The notes below the pieces were generated by a model. The model was not told the origin of the DNA. It saw only the letters and a list, made by a program, of their open reading frames with translations, and did not search any database. Positions 15,571 through 23,554 of a stretch of 28,614 nt of DNA are shown piece after piece (within the stretch, counting starts at the first letter, position 1; every line of letters starts with the position of its first letter). This DNA comes from Akkermansiaceae bacterium UBA5688 (lineage in GTDB: Bacteria > Verrucomicrobiota > Verrucomicrobiia > Verrucomicrobiales > Akkermansiaceae), in assembly GCA_002420315.1 (NCBI GenBank), contig DIHU01000187.1, positions 33,280 to 61,893 of the forward strand, in the 5' to 3' direction. The position numbers and the translations under genes are program-made.

Positions 15571-16736
15571 TAGATGACTTTTAAAAGGGCGAGACCTCCT
15601 AAGCTGCAGAGGATAGAAATAATCCAGAATCGAATGATAACTTGGTTTTCATTCCAACCACGAAGTTCAAAGTGGTGATGAATGGGAGCCATCGCAAACA
15701 AACGTTTTCGGCGGAGCTTAAACCCGCCAACTTGAAGGATAACCGAGACAGCTTCCATCACGAAAACGAAACCAATGATTACGAGAAGAAACTCCTGCTT
15801 AGCACAGATTGCGGTCATGCCGATAGCTCCCCCGATCGCAAGGGAACCAGTATCACCCATGAAAACCTTGGCTGGATGACAATTAAACCAGAGGAAGCCA
15901 AAGCAGGCACCGACAAGGGCCATCATAACAATGCAGAGCTCCGATAAGCCTGGGTTATGAAAAATATGAAGGTATTCGGAGGCATCGGCCCGACCGCCTA
16001 GATAGGTAATTACCGCATAGGCGATAGCCACTGTGATAGTTACTCCCGTGGCGAGCCCGTCCAGCCCATCAGTCAGATTAACAGCATTGGAGGTACCCAT
16101 GAGAACGGCCATGAAAAACGGTATCGCGAGCAGTCCAAAAGGAATACAAAAAGTCAAAAGTGGAAACCCAAAATCGGTGACTTTGGCTACCTCCGCCCCT
16201 TCTTTTGTTGAATAAAAAACAAAAGTCGAAGTTTCAGGATTGAAGTAGAGAAAGAGACCTGCACCCAAGCCAACCACGGCCTGCCAGCCCAGCTTCAATT
16301 TACCACTCACTCCTTCAGAATTATTTTTAGCGACTTTCTGATAATCATCAAGGAAACCCAGAACACCTAATGCAAGGGTCACCACTGCTACGACTAGCAC
16401 AAAGGGATTTAAAATGCGCCCACAGACCAAAATGGCAACCATCGTCGTACCCAAGATCATAATCCCTCCCATCGTCGGAGTTCCAGCTTTCCCGCCATGA
16501 AGTTCAGCTAATTTGTGGACTTCTTCCGCAGTTCTCAATGGCTGCCCAACCTTCATAGAAATGAGTTTTCGAATCACTCTTTCACCGATCAAAAGAGTCA
16601 GCATAAATGCAATCAAGGTGGCCAAACCAGCACGGACCGAGATGTAACCTAGAATTCTCAGGAACGAAAAGGTTTCAGCCCAATCAGCGCCCGATTCCTG
16701 AGCTTCTTTCCAAAGTTGGTAAATCCAATAGAGCAT
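15570..16736 (-). CDS. mraY: Phospho-N-acetylmuramoyl-pentapeptide transferase
   Basis: A 388-residue integral membrane enzyme that transfers phospho-MurNAc-pentapeptide to undecaprenyl phosphate, giving lipid I. Key motifs: GKAGTPTMGG (82-91), the FLDDYQK aspartates D130/D131, NAVNLTDGLDGLA (218-229), VFMGDTGSLA (291-300) and APIHHHFE (350-357), all with intact Asp and His residues. About ten hydrophobic segments. It is longer than the E. coli enzyme (360) because of an N-terminal stretch and a periplasmic loop near 165-185. The gene lies 13 bp after murF and overlaps murD by one base. Confidence 0.97.
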   Translation of the reverse strand: MLYWIYQLWKEAQESGADWAETFSFLRILGYISVRAGLATLIAFMLTLLIGERVIRKLISMKVGQPLRTAEEVHKLAELHGGKAGTPTMGGIMILGTTMVAILVCGRILNPFVLVVAVVTLALGVLGFLDDYQKVAKNNSEGVSGKLKLGWQAVVGLGAGLFLYFNPETSTFVFYSTKEGAEVAKVTDFGFPLLTFCIPFGLLAIPFFMAVLMGTSNAVNLTDGLDGLATGVTITVAIAYAVITYLGGRADASEYLHIFHNPGLSELCIVMMALVGACFGFLWFNCHPAKVFMGDTGSLAIGGAIGMTAICAKQEFLLVIIGFVFVMEAVSVILQVGGFKLRRKRLFAMAPIHHHFELRGWNENQVIIRFWIISILCSLGGLALLKVI

Positions 16737-16749
16737 GATTTGAGCAGAG

Positions 16750-18084
16750 TTATTCGGGGAAGGTTAGTTTCATGACCCGGTCCATTGCGGCCATCCGACT
16801 TCCTTTAAAAAGGACGATATCACCCGGGGATGTCTCGTTAGACAAACAAGTAGCAGCTTCTTCGTGAGTTTGAAAATGGTGATCCGCACCATACTTATTT
16901 GCATCATCGCCGACCGTAACCAAAGTCACTCCCAGATCTCGAGCGATCCCGCCAATCCTCGGATAAGCTTCCAAAGCGTGCTCACCAAGTTCGCCCATCA
17001 TTCCGAGCGCCGCAATTTTTCTACCATCTCCGGGGAGGCTTGCCAATGTTTCCAGAGCCGCGGTCACCGATTCCGGGTTCGCATTGTAAGTATCATCAAT
17101 GACAGTCAAACCATGGCTTAAATAGCGGCGAAGCCGGCCACTAGTCAGCGTCGCCTTTGTGAGGCCGGCAGAAATCTCATCAAGGTCCAGTCCAAGCACA
17201 AATCCAGCGCCAGCAGCGAGCAAGGCATTGCTAATCATGTGCCGGCCTACAACAGAAATGGATGTCCTCTTGGTTCCAAGACCATCAATCGTAAGATCGA
17301 AAGCCGAGCCAGATTCTCCCGACACAGTATTTTCAGCGCGAATTTCGCCCCCACCCACCGTGATCACTCTAGCTGGGGTCGAAGCACGAAAGTCATACAA
17401 GTCATCGCAATCACTGGGTAGGAGCAAGGTTCCTCTATCACTTAAGACTCGGGCCACGGTTCCTTTTTCAATCGCAATCGCCTTGCGACTTCCCAGGTGT
17501 TCGATATGGGCGGTCCCCACATTGGTAATAATACTAACATCTGGTCGTCCGATCTCGCAAAGAGAAGCTAGTTCACCGGAATGATTCATTCCCATTTCAA
17601 AAACACCAATCTCATCATTCGCCGCAGTCGCAAGAACTGTGAGCGGAAGACCAATATGGTTGTTGAGATTTCCTAGGGTAGAATTTACGCGGAACTTCTG
17701 ACTGAGAACACTGTGTGTATAGTCCTTAGTCGAGGTCTTACCATTCGAACCCGTGATAGCGACCACGGGAATCCCCAACTCGCTTCGATACCACTTTGCT
17801 AAAGACTGAAGTGCCTCGAGGGTATCATTCACAAGAACCACTGGAATTCCTTCTGGCAAATCTGAATCATCCTGCAGCACAAGAGCTCCAGCTCCCGCTT
17901 CTACCGCTTCAGCCAGAAAATGATGTGCGTCGAAATTCTCCCCTTTTAAGGCGAAGAACATAGCACCAGCTGGGAGACGCCGAGTATCGGTAGAGACACC
18001 CGCCGAAATGACACAATCCTCTCCGCCCTGTAAAAGGCAGCCGTTCATCGCATGCGCGAGTTTCTGGAGAGGATAAAATTTCAT
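16750..18084 (-). CDS. murF: UDP-N-acetylmuramoyl-tripeptide--D-alanyl-D-alanine ligase
   Basis: A 444-residue cytosolic Mur ligase that adds D-Ala-D-Ala to the UDP-MurNAc-tripeptide. It shows STDTRRLPAGAMFFAL (31-46) typical of the MurE/MurF N-domain, the P-loop TGSNGKTST (111-119), FEMGMNHSGE, ITNVGTAHIEHLGS, the central NALLAAGAG and DDTYNANPESV in the C-domain, the last being a MurF marker. Its start codon overlaps the murE stop as ATGA. Normal length. Confidence 0.96.
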   Translation of the reverse strand: MKFYPLQKLAHAMNGCLLQGGEDCVISAGVSTDTRRLPAGAMFFALKGENFDAHHFLAEAVEAGAGALVLQDDSDLPEGIPVVLVNDTLEALQSLAKWYRSELGIPVVAITGSNGKTSTKDYTHSVLSQKFRVNSTLGNLNNHIGLPLTVLATAANDEIGVFEMGMNHSGELASLCEIGRPDVSIITNVGTAHIEHLGSRKAIAIEKGTVARVLSDRGTLLLPSDCDDLYDFRASTPARVITVGGGEIRAENTVSGESGSAFDLTIDGLGTKRTSISVVGRHMISNALLAAGAGFVLGLDLDEISAGLTKATLTSGRLRRYLSHGLTVIDDTYNANPESVTAALETLASLPGDGRKIAALGMMGELGEHALEAYPRIGGIARDLGVTLVTVGDDANKYGADHHFQTHEEAATCLSNETSPGDIVLFKGSRMAAMDRVMKLTFPE

Positions 18085-19649
18085 TCCTGGTGCAAATGTC
18101 TTTCGCCTTCATCTTCCTTGGCGCGCTTACGTTCACGTTCTTCCCGTTCGGCTTGCCGTTTCGCAAACTCAACTTCTTCTTTCTTTTTTCGGATTTCAAG
18201 CGCCCGACGGGCGACCTCACGGTCATCAAAATACTGCCGCTTCCCATTCACTTCTTGATAAGTTTCATGCCCTTTTCCTGCGATCAAAATCAAATCACCA
18301 GGCAAGGCATTTTCTATCGTAGAATAAATTGCCTCTCTTCGATCAAGGAGTACTTCATAACGAGCTGAACCAAGTCCCGGAATGGTCTCGTCAATAATCG
18401 TCTGCGGGTCTTCGTTACGAGGATTATCAGAAGTCACGATACAAAATTGGCTGTGCCTAGAAGCAGCTTCCGCCATCAACGGGCGCTTCGAGCGATCTCG
18501 ATCACCGCCACAACCAAAGATTGTAATTAGGCGATTTGGATGAAGATCACTCAAGGTTTCACACGCCTTTTCAAGAGCATCAGGAGTATGCGCATAATCA
18601 ACAAAAACCGAAACACGATCTCCACCAACAAATTCCATTCGTCCGGGAGTCTGTCGAATTTCGCCGACCGCTTTTACAAGATTCCGCAGTGGCACTCCCG
18701 TCGAAGAAACAGAAGCTATAGCTGCAAGAGCATTCAAAACATTAAAACGCCCGACTACAGGGAGCCTTACAAGGAAGCTCTTTCCCCGGGCTTCGAGCGC
18801 AAAAACTTGCCCACGAACCGAGGGCCTCACTTCGCTCGCACGAAAATCAGCACCTGCACTGAAGCCAAAGGTTATGATCTTTAGGCGATCAGAAAATTCT
18901 GCGGCAAGCTTTTCACCAGCAAGATCATCGATATTAATTACCGCAACACCATCGCTGCCATTCTCCACCATTTGCTCAAAAAGAATTCTTTTGGCCGCAA
19001 AATAGACCGCCATTGTCTTATGATAATCGAGATGATCTTGGGTCAAATTCAGAAAAACTCCGACATTAAAAGTAATTCCCCTGCAACGCCCTTGCTCTAA
19101 ACCATGCGAAGACGTTTCCATCGTCACAGCCTTACAGCGATTCTCTTTCATCGTTTTGAGAATGCTCTGCATTTCTATCGCTCCCGGGGTAGTATGAGTT
19201 GAACCCTTTAAGCCGCTTCCATCATTAATTTTGATTGTCCCGATCATTCCTGTTTTGATCATGGATTTTTCAAAAAGCGCATGGATAAAATGGGTCACTG
19301 TGGTCTTTCCATTTGTCCCTGTCACCCCCACAACGACCATCGAATCCGCAGGATCCCCGGCAAATCGAGCCGCGAGGCGCCCGAGAATGAGACGGGTGTC
19401 TGGAACCTGAATCCAAAGTCCGGTATAATCTGCGGGCCCTTTCCTTTGAGCAATAATAGCAGCAGGCTTTTTATCCACAATTTGATCGAGATAATCATGT
19501 CCATCAGCCGAGGCCCCACATACCGCAACGAAAACGGATCCTTCTTGGACGCGCCCACTATGGTCGGTCACGCTAATCACGGGGATATCTTCGACCCGAA
19601 GTTCTTTGGCTTCGGGAAGAATTTCGAGGAGTGACGGCAGTGAAATCAT
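18081..19649 (-). CDS. murE: UDP-N-acetylmuramoyl-tripeptide synthetase (meso-DAP type) with charged C-terminal tail
   Basis: A 522-residue Mur ligase. P-loop GTNGKTT (111-117), TTPGAIEM, the lysine expected to be carboxylated (K220 in FAAKRILFEQ), FVDYAHTPDALE and the substrate motif DNPR (408-411), which selects meso-diaminopimelate; lysine-adding enzymes differ here. The core ends with QYFDDREVARRAL (472-484), where most MurE proteins stop. A further 38 residues (485-522) form an uninterrupted, highly charged Lys/Arg/Glu helix ending in His and Gln residues. ATGA overlaps at both ends (with ftsI and murF) show tight coupling. The tail is in frame and the stop creates the murF overlap, so it is not a sequencing artefact of the obvious kind. 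Confidence 0.96.
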   Translation of the reverse strand: MISLPSLLEILPEAKELRVEDIPVISVTDHSGRVQEGSVFVAVCGASADGHDYLDQIVDKKPAAIIAQRKGPADYTGLWIQVPDTRLILGRLAARFAGDPADSMVVVGVTGTNGKTTVTHFIHALFEKSMIKTGMIGTIKINDGSGLKGSTHTTPGAIEMQSILKTMKENRCKAVTMETSSHGLEQGRCRGITFNVGVFLNLTQDHLDYHKTMAVYFAAKRILFEQMVENGSDGVAVINIDDLAGEKLAAEFSDRLKIITFGFSAGADFRASEVRPSVRGQVFALEARGKSFLVRLPVVGRFNVLNALAAIASVSSTGVPLRNLVKAVGEIRQTPGRMEFVGGDRVSVFVDYAHTPDALEKACETLSDLHPNRLITIFGCGGDRDRSKRPLMAEAASRHSQFCIVTSDNPRNEDPQTIIDETIPGLGSARYEVLLDRREAIYSTIENALPGDLILIAGKGHETYQEVNGKRQYFDDREVARRALEIRKKKEEVEFAKRQAEREERERKRAKEDEGERHLHQE

Positions 19650-21553
19650 TCGGTCGTGCTGGATACGATAGAGGTCTCTTCTTCAGGAATCTCTTCAGTA
19701 GGAGGTAAATTAATATAGCGAGCAACCCGCTCGGCGACTTGAGCAAAAATAGGAGCAGCAATGGTTCCGCCACCAATTGGGAAATCTTCTCCAAGTCCGG
19801 AAGGTTCATCAATACTCACAATACAGACAAATTTGGGGTCATGGACCGGCAGGATTCCTGCAAAAGTAAGAATCTTCTCGGACTCATTATAGCGCTTGGT
19901 TTTGCTATCCCATTTTTCAGCAGTGCCCGTTTTCCCACCGGCGCGATAACCAGGGACTGCAGCCCGACGACCTGTGCCCTTAAGAACGACCTGCTCTAGC
20001 GCAAGACACATGCCTTTAGCAACCCTTGAACTCACTACCTGCCGCACTTGGTGAATCGGAGTTTGATCCAGGACCGCGCCGTTGTCGGCGATCAGGGAGT
20101 CGACTAACCGAGGCTTCATGAGCTTACCTCCATTCGCAAGAACGGAATAGGCCATCGCCAACTGGAGGGGTGTTACCGAAACTCCATAACCATACGTGGC
20201 ACTGGCAAAGTTCCGCATGTTAGTCTCATTCTGAATAACACCTTTCGCTTCACCTGGGATTGGAAATCCGGTCGGACTCCCAAAACCAAAATTACGAAGA
20301 TATCGATAGTAAGATTCCCGACCTGCCATATCTGCAAATTGAAAGACCCCAGTGTTACTCGACTTTACGAGAACACCGTCAAAGGTGAGCTCTCCGTATG
20401 GGTGGTGATCATGAATCCGGAAACCATAGCGATTAATGCCACCCCAGCCACAATCAACGACAGTCTTCCGGTTCACCCTTCTCAAATCAAGGGCGGCAGC
20501 CATAGGGATAATTTTCATCACAGAGCCTGATTCATACTGCGCCGAAACGGCATAGCTCACGGCATCCTGATATTTCTTTCGAATGTTAAGATCAAAATCA
20601 GGGCGACTGGCCATTCCGAGAATATCACCAGTGTGAGGATCCACTACAATGACACTTCCATACTTAGCATTTAAGGCTCCAAACGCCATTCCGAGCTCCT
20701 CTTCAACGATAGCTTGAATTCCCATATCAAGGGTCACTTTCACATGCTTTCCCTTTTTGGGAGGAACTACCTTCTCGGATTTAGTTAGGTTCACGAGACC
20801 ATACTCATCACGTTTCAAAACACGCTTGCCGTCTCGCCCAGACAAGATCTCGTCCATTGATTTCTCAAGGCCCGATAATCCCACTAGCTTACGGTTTTTA
20901 TCGTAGCCACGAATCCCTATTAAATGGGATGCTAAAGTTGGCATCGGATATTCGCGACGCAGGGACCTCTCAAAATAAAAACCCTGAATATTACGCTCCT
21001 GCAGGGCTTTTTCAATGCGGCGCGCCACTCTTTCACTAATTCGCTTTTCTACTACGATACGGGTCGCCTCACCTTTAAACTTTTCCCGAATCTGACTGGG
21101 AGCGGTCCGTAGTTCTTGACCGATGATTTCGCATGCGTAGGTCAGGTGTTTTTCAACCACCTCTTCTTCGCTAAGGTTTCTCTTAACCAACATCCGAGCT
21201 TCACTAAGAAAGGCTTTCTGTTTGGCCTCATCAAAATCTCGCCAACCTTCTTTCTGGCTCGCGTAAAAATGCGCAACCGCACGGTGGAGAATCGACTCAG
21301 ATTTAAGGTGATTCAAATCCGCTACCAACGTTGCCTCCTGCCGATTCTGAGCAATAACGGTAGAATTTCGATCAACAATAAAACCACGCCGGGCAGGGAT
21401 CACTTCGTGGGATCGAAATTGCGGGACAGCAGAGGTGTCGGATAGCTTTCGATTCCAAACTTGGAGCGAAATCAGCTTTACTGAAAGCGCACTCAGCCCG
21501 AATACAAGAGTCAGGCAGACCAAAAAAGTTCGGTATTTGAAAGTAGCATCCAT
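19646..21553 (-). CDS. ftsI: Septal transpeptidase, class B penicillin-binding protein (FtsI/PBP3)
   Basis: A 635-residue bitopic protein: short cytosolic start, one transmembrane helix (about 9-30), PBP dimerisation domain (RSHEVIPARRGFIVDRNS, 47-64, onward) and the transpeptidase domain with the three catalytic motifs SxxK (S344-VM-K347), SxN (S398-S-N400) and KTG (541-543). It cross-links septal peptidoglycan and works with FtsW. No C-terminal PASTA domains. A helical insertion at about 95-165 in the pedestal region is longer than in E. coli FtsI. It starts 5 bp after ftsL and its stop overlaps the murE start as ATGA. Elongation PBP2 is excluded by cluster position. Confidence 0.95.
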   Translation of the reverse strand: MDATFKYRTFLVCLTLVFGLSALSVKLISLQVWNRKLSDTSAVPQFRSHEVIPARRGFIVDRNSTVIAQNRQEATLVADLNHLKSESILHRAVAHFYASQKEGWRDFDEAKQKAFLSEARMLVKRNLSEEEVVEKHLTYACEIIGQELRTAPSQIREKFKGEATRIVVEKRISERVARRIEKALQERNIQGFYFERSLRREYPMPTLASHLIGIRGYDKNRKLVGLSGLEKSMDEILSGRDGKRVLKRDEYGLVNLTKSEKVVPPKKGKHVKVTLDMGIQAIVEEELGMAFGALNAKYGSVIVVDPHTGDILGMASRPDFDLNIRKKYQDAVSYAVSAQYESGSVMKIIPMAAALDLRRVNRKTVVDCGWGGINRYGFRIHDHHPYGELTFDGVLVKSSNTGVFQFADMAGRESYYRYLRNFGFGSPTGFPIPGEAKGVIQNETNMRNFASATYGYGVSVTPLQLAMAYSVLANGGKLMKPRLVDSLIADNGAVLDQTPIHQVRQVVSSRVAKGMCLALEQVVLKGTGRRAAVPGYRAGGKTGTAEKWDSKTKRYNESEKILTFAGILPVHDPKFVCIVSIDEPSGLGEDFPIGGGTIAAPIFAQVAERVARYINLPPTEEIPEEETSIVSSTTE

Positions 21554-21558
21554 AATTA

Positions 21559-21897
21559 CTAGCGACGCGCTACCGAATTCTCGGGTGGCGATTCTTCATT
21601 GGCTTCAAGAAGAGGCTCAACAAAATCGATCTCAGTGAGGGGTGAATTAATTTTTTTAAGCTTTTGACGAAGCTGAAAAATTCCCAGTGCCTCCTCGATC
21701 TCAGAGTCGTGCAGTAAAATAGAAATTTCGTGATCTTGTATTCTACTCTGAACTTCGGAGATCTGACTACGAGTCGAAATCTGCCTGTTCTTCATAATGA
21801 CATATCCAATTCCGCTGCTCGAAACGATTACGACCGCAATGCCAAGTAAGACAAGAGATGAGAAACCAAGACTTGAGGTGCTTTTTTTACGATTCAT
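21559..21897 (-). CDS. ftsL: Cell division protein FtsL (assigned by position and topology)
   Basis: A 112-residue bitopic protein: basic N-terminus (MNRKK), one transmembrane helix at about 11-35, then a heptad-like coiled coil (36-82, ISTRSQISEVQSRIQDHEISILLHDSEIEEALGIF in pieces) and an acidic tail. FtsL is poorly conserved in sequence, so the call rests on the place between rsmH and ftsI and on the topology. Its role is to recruit and activate FtsW/FtsI in the FtsQLB complex. It sits 19 bp after rsmH and 5 bp before ftsI. Confidence 0.8.
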   Translation of the reverse strand: MNRKKSTSSLGFSSLVLLGIAVVIVSSSGIGYVIMKNRQISTRSQISEVQSRIQDHEISILLHDSEIEEALGIFQLRQKLKKINSPLTEIDFVEPLLEANEESPPENSVARR

Positions 21898-21916
21898 TTT
21901 TTAATGGGCCGAATTT

Positions 21917-22879
21917 TTAAATTTTCTCAACAACGCGTAGTCTTGAGCTTCGAGATCTGGAATTACGAGCTATCTCTTGACCTCCAGGAGCAACACCCTT
22001 CCGGGTCAAGAGTTTGTATGCATAAAGAGGATTAGGTTGGGGCGCCGGCCACTCGGGTCGATCAATCTCTTCCTTTGAAGCATCGCGAAAGGTTTGCTTA
22101 ACGATACGATCTTCAAGGCTGTGAAACGTGATTATGGCAAGTCGTCCGCCTGGTTTTAAGAGATCAGGCGCCACTTTCAAAAAACGGCGAAGCTCTCCAA
22201 GTTCGTCGTTCACCTCCATCCGAAGCGCTTGAAAAACCTTCGTCGCAGGATGAATCCGGCCTCGCCGGCCCAGTAACTTTTCAATGCCATCGGCTAGCTG
22301 GCTTGTTCTTTCAAATTTGACCTTCTCGCGTTCTGAGGAAATCCAGGCGGCAATCTTGCGGGCAGATTTTTCTTCCCCCAGATCCCAAAAAATCTGTCGT
22401 AATTCTCCTTCGCTCCAGTTGTTAACAAGATCAGCAGCAGTAGGCCCACCACCACCCATGCGCATATCTAGGGGGCCATCAAAACGAAATGAAAATCCAC
22501 GATCACTACAATCGAGTTGGTGGGAAGAAACGCCCAAATCAAGCAAGATGCCATCAAGCTTTCCCCATCCTCCAACCTGCGCCAGAGTGGCGATATCTCC
22601 AAAGCAACCTTCAACCGCTTCGAAACGATCTCCAAAGCGCGACAACCGCTCATTGGCATAGGCTCGAGCATCAGCATCACGATCGACCCCCTTGACCGTT
22701 GCACCCGCTTTCAGCAAGGCTTCGGTATGACCGCCGCCTCCCAAAGTTCCATCAGCAATCAATTTACCAGCCGCGGGCTCCAAGAATTGGACCACTTCAT
22801 CAAGGAGTATCGATTCATGATAGAATGGCTGCTCGGGTAATTCGCTGACTGGTTCGACCGCCGCATACACAGCCTCCAT
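21917..22879 (-). CDS. rsmH: 16S rRNA (cytosine-1402-N4)-methyltransferase RsmH
   Basis: A SAM-dependent methyltransferase (formerly MraW) of 320 residues with this start. Motifs: YHESILLDEVV (20-30), the SAM-binding DGTLGGGGHT (43-52), GVDRDADA, ILLDLGVSSHQLD (111-123), RGFSF..DGPLDMRM, the KVFQALRMEVNDEL block and FHSLEDRIVK. The frame is open to an ATG at 22966 (349 residues). I prefer 22879 because GGGAGA lies six bases before it, the 22966 ATG has no such signal, and family homology begins only at YHESILL. Near the end of the window's dcw leader, 110 bp downstream of mraZ with this start. Confidence 0.93.
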   Translation of the reverse strand: MEAVYAAVEPVSELPEQPFYHESILLDEVVQFLEPAAGKLIADGTLGGGGHTEALLKAGATVKGVDRDADARAYANERLSRFGDRFEAVEGCFGDIATLAQVGGWGKLDGILLDLGVSSHQLDCSDRGFSFRFDGPLDMRMGGGGPTAADLVNNWSEGELRQIFWDLGEEKSARKIAAWISSEREKVKFERTSQLADGIEKLLGRRGRIHPATKVFQALRMEVNDELGELRRFLKVAPDLLKPGGRLAIITFHSLEDRIVKQTFRDASKEEIDRPEWPAPQPNPLYAYKLLTRKGVAPGGQEIARNSRSRSSRLRVVEKI

Positions 22880-22885
22880 CTCTTT

Positions 22886-22891
22886 TCTCCC
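22886..22891 (-). promoter_or_regulatory. Shine-Dalgarno site that decides the rsmH start
   Basis: GGGAGA on the minus strand, six bases before the ATG at 22879-22877. Many genes in this window lack a good Shine-Dalgarno sequence, so a match of this quality at an internal ATG is informative. The upstream ATG at 22966 is preceded by a T-rich stretch without one. Confidence 0.6.
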
Positions 22892-22989
22892 AAAGAGAGA
22901 TCCGACCGACACATCGTTGAGCCAACCGAAATCGGGAGACGTCTTGATGAAGGAGGCAGATAGCATAGTGAAGGTTAAAAAGGGAATTT

Positions 22990-23457
22990 TTAAAAGCCAA
23001 GCATACCGGAAATCATCGCATCGCTTTTGCGGGCCTTTTCCTCAGCGGCCTGAATCGCTTTGCCATTTTCAGGGGTGAAAATCTCAAAAAGTTCTCCTCG
23101 GCCCACCAAGCGAACGGCACCAGGAAGAGCCAAGCCGTGATCCTCAGCAAGAGCCTTAGGAATGGTCAATTTCCCCTGCTCGTTGACCTTGGACTCAACC
23201 GCTGAACCGAAAAGGATCCCTCGAGCACGGTCGCGCTGAGCCGGAGTGGCATCCGTTGTGCTTTCAATATCAGAAAGTTTCCGATCAAAAGCGGTTTGAG
23301 TAAAAACCCTGAGAGCCGGAATCTCCTCGACCCTGACTTTCACAAAGTAAACGCTCTCCCCGTGGACCGGGCGCCAGTCAACCGGAAGGGAAAATCTTCC
23401 CTTCGGATCAAGCTGACGGTCCAATTGACCTGAGCGATAATGTTCGCATTTTTTCAT
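22990..23457 (-). CDS. mraZ: MraZ, DNA-binding regulator of the dcw cluster
   Basis: A 155-residue protein with two MraZ/AbrB-like half domains: LDRQLDPKGRFSLPVDWR (12-29) and ESKVNEQGKLTIPKAL (88-103), each carrying the DxxGR-type core. MraZ forms a ring-shaped oligomer that binds tandem repeats upstream of its own gene. The frame is also open from a GTG at 23499 (169 residues). I choose the ATG at 23457 because the GTG belongs to one of the operator-like repeats, because GGAAG lies nine bases before the ATG, and because family members have only a few residues before the LDxKGR motif. First gene of the cluster. Confidence 0.93.
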   Translation of the reverse strand: MKKCEHYRSGQLDRQLDPKGRFSLPVDWRPVHGESVYFVKVRVEEIPALRVFTQTAFDRKLSDIESTTDATPAQRDRARGILFGSAVESKVNEQGKLTIPKALAEDHGLALPGAVRLVGRGELFEIFTPENGKAIQAAEEKARKSDAMISGMLGF

Positions 23458-23465
23458 AAAAACGC

Positions 23466-23486
23466 ACTTCCAAGTGTCTTGGAAGT
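23466..23486. repeat. Inverted repeat covering the mraZ ribosome-binding site
   Basis: Perfect 9-bp arms ACTTCCAAG (23466-23474) and CTTGGAAGT (23478-23486) around a three-base centre. On the mraZ transcript the 3' arm contains GGAAG, the only Shine-Dalgarno-like sequence, nine bases before the ATG. In RNA it can fold into a hairpin that hides this site; as DNA it could be a protein site. No T-run follows, other than five T bases directly before the ATG, so a terminator is less likely. Confidence 0.6.
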
Positions 23487-23513
23487 CACCGAAGTACACT
23501 AAATATCACCAAA
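23487..23513 (-). promoter_or_regulatory. MraZ operator: three 10-bp-phased direct repeats
   Basis: On the minus strand TTTGGTG (23513-23507), TTTAGTG (23503-23497) and TTCGGTG (23493-23487) recur every 10 bp. A weaker fourth unit, CTGGTTG (23523-23517), continues the phase upstream. MraZ operators in E. coli (TGGGN) and mollicutes (AAAGTG[T/G]) are likewise three or four short direct repeats with a 10-bp period ahead of mraZ. The position, 30-56 bases upstream of the chosen start, fits autoregulation. Binding is inferred. Confidence 0.7.
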
Positions 23514-23528
23514 GATCAACCAGAAAGC

Positions 23529-23554
23529 CTAAATAATCAGTGTTTCTAAATAAT
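23529..23554. repeat. Short direct repeat upstream of mraZ
   Basis: CTAAATAAT occurs at 23529-23537 and again at 23546-23554, 17 bp apart. It lies in an AT-rich part of the mraZ leader, just outside the MraZ repeats. It may be part of a promoter or a second regulator site, or chance in AT-rich DNA. Confidence 0.35.
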
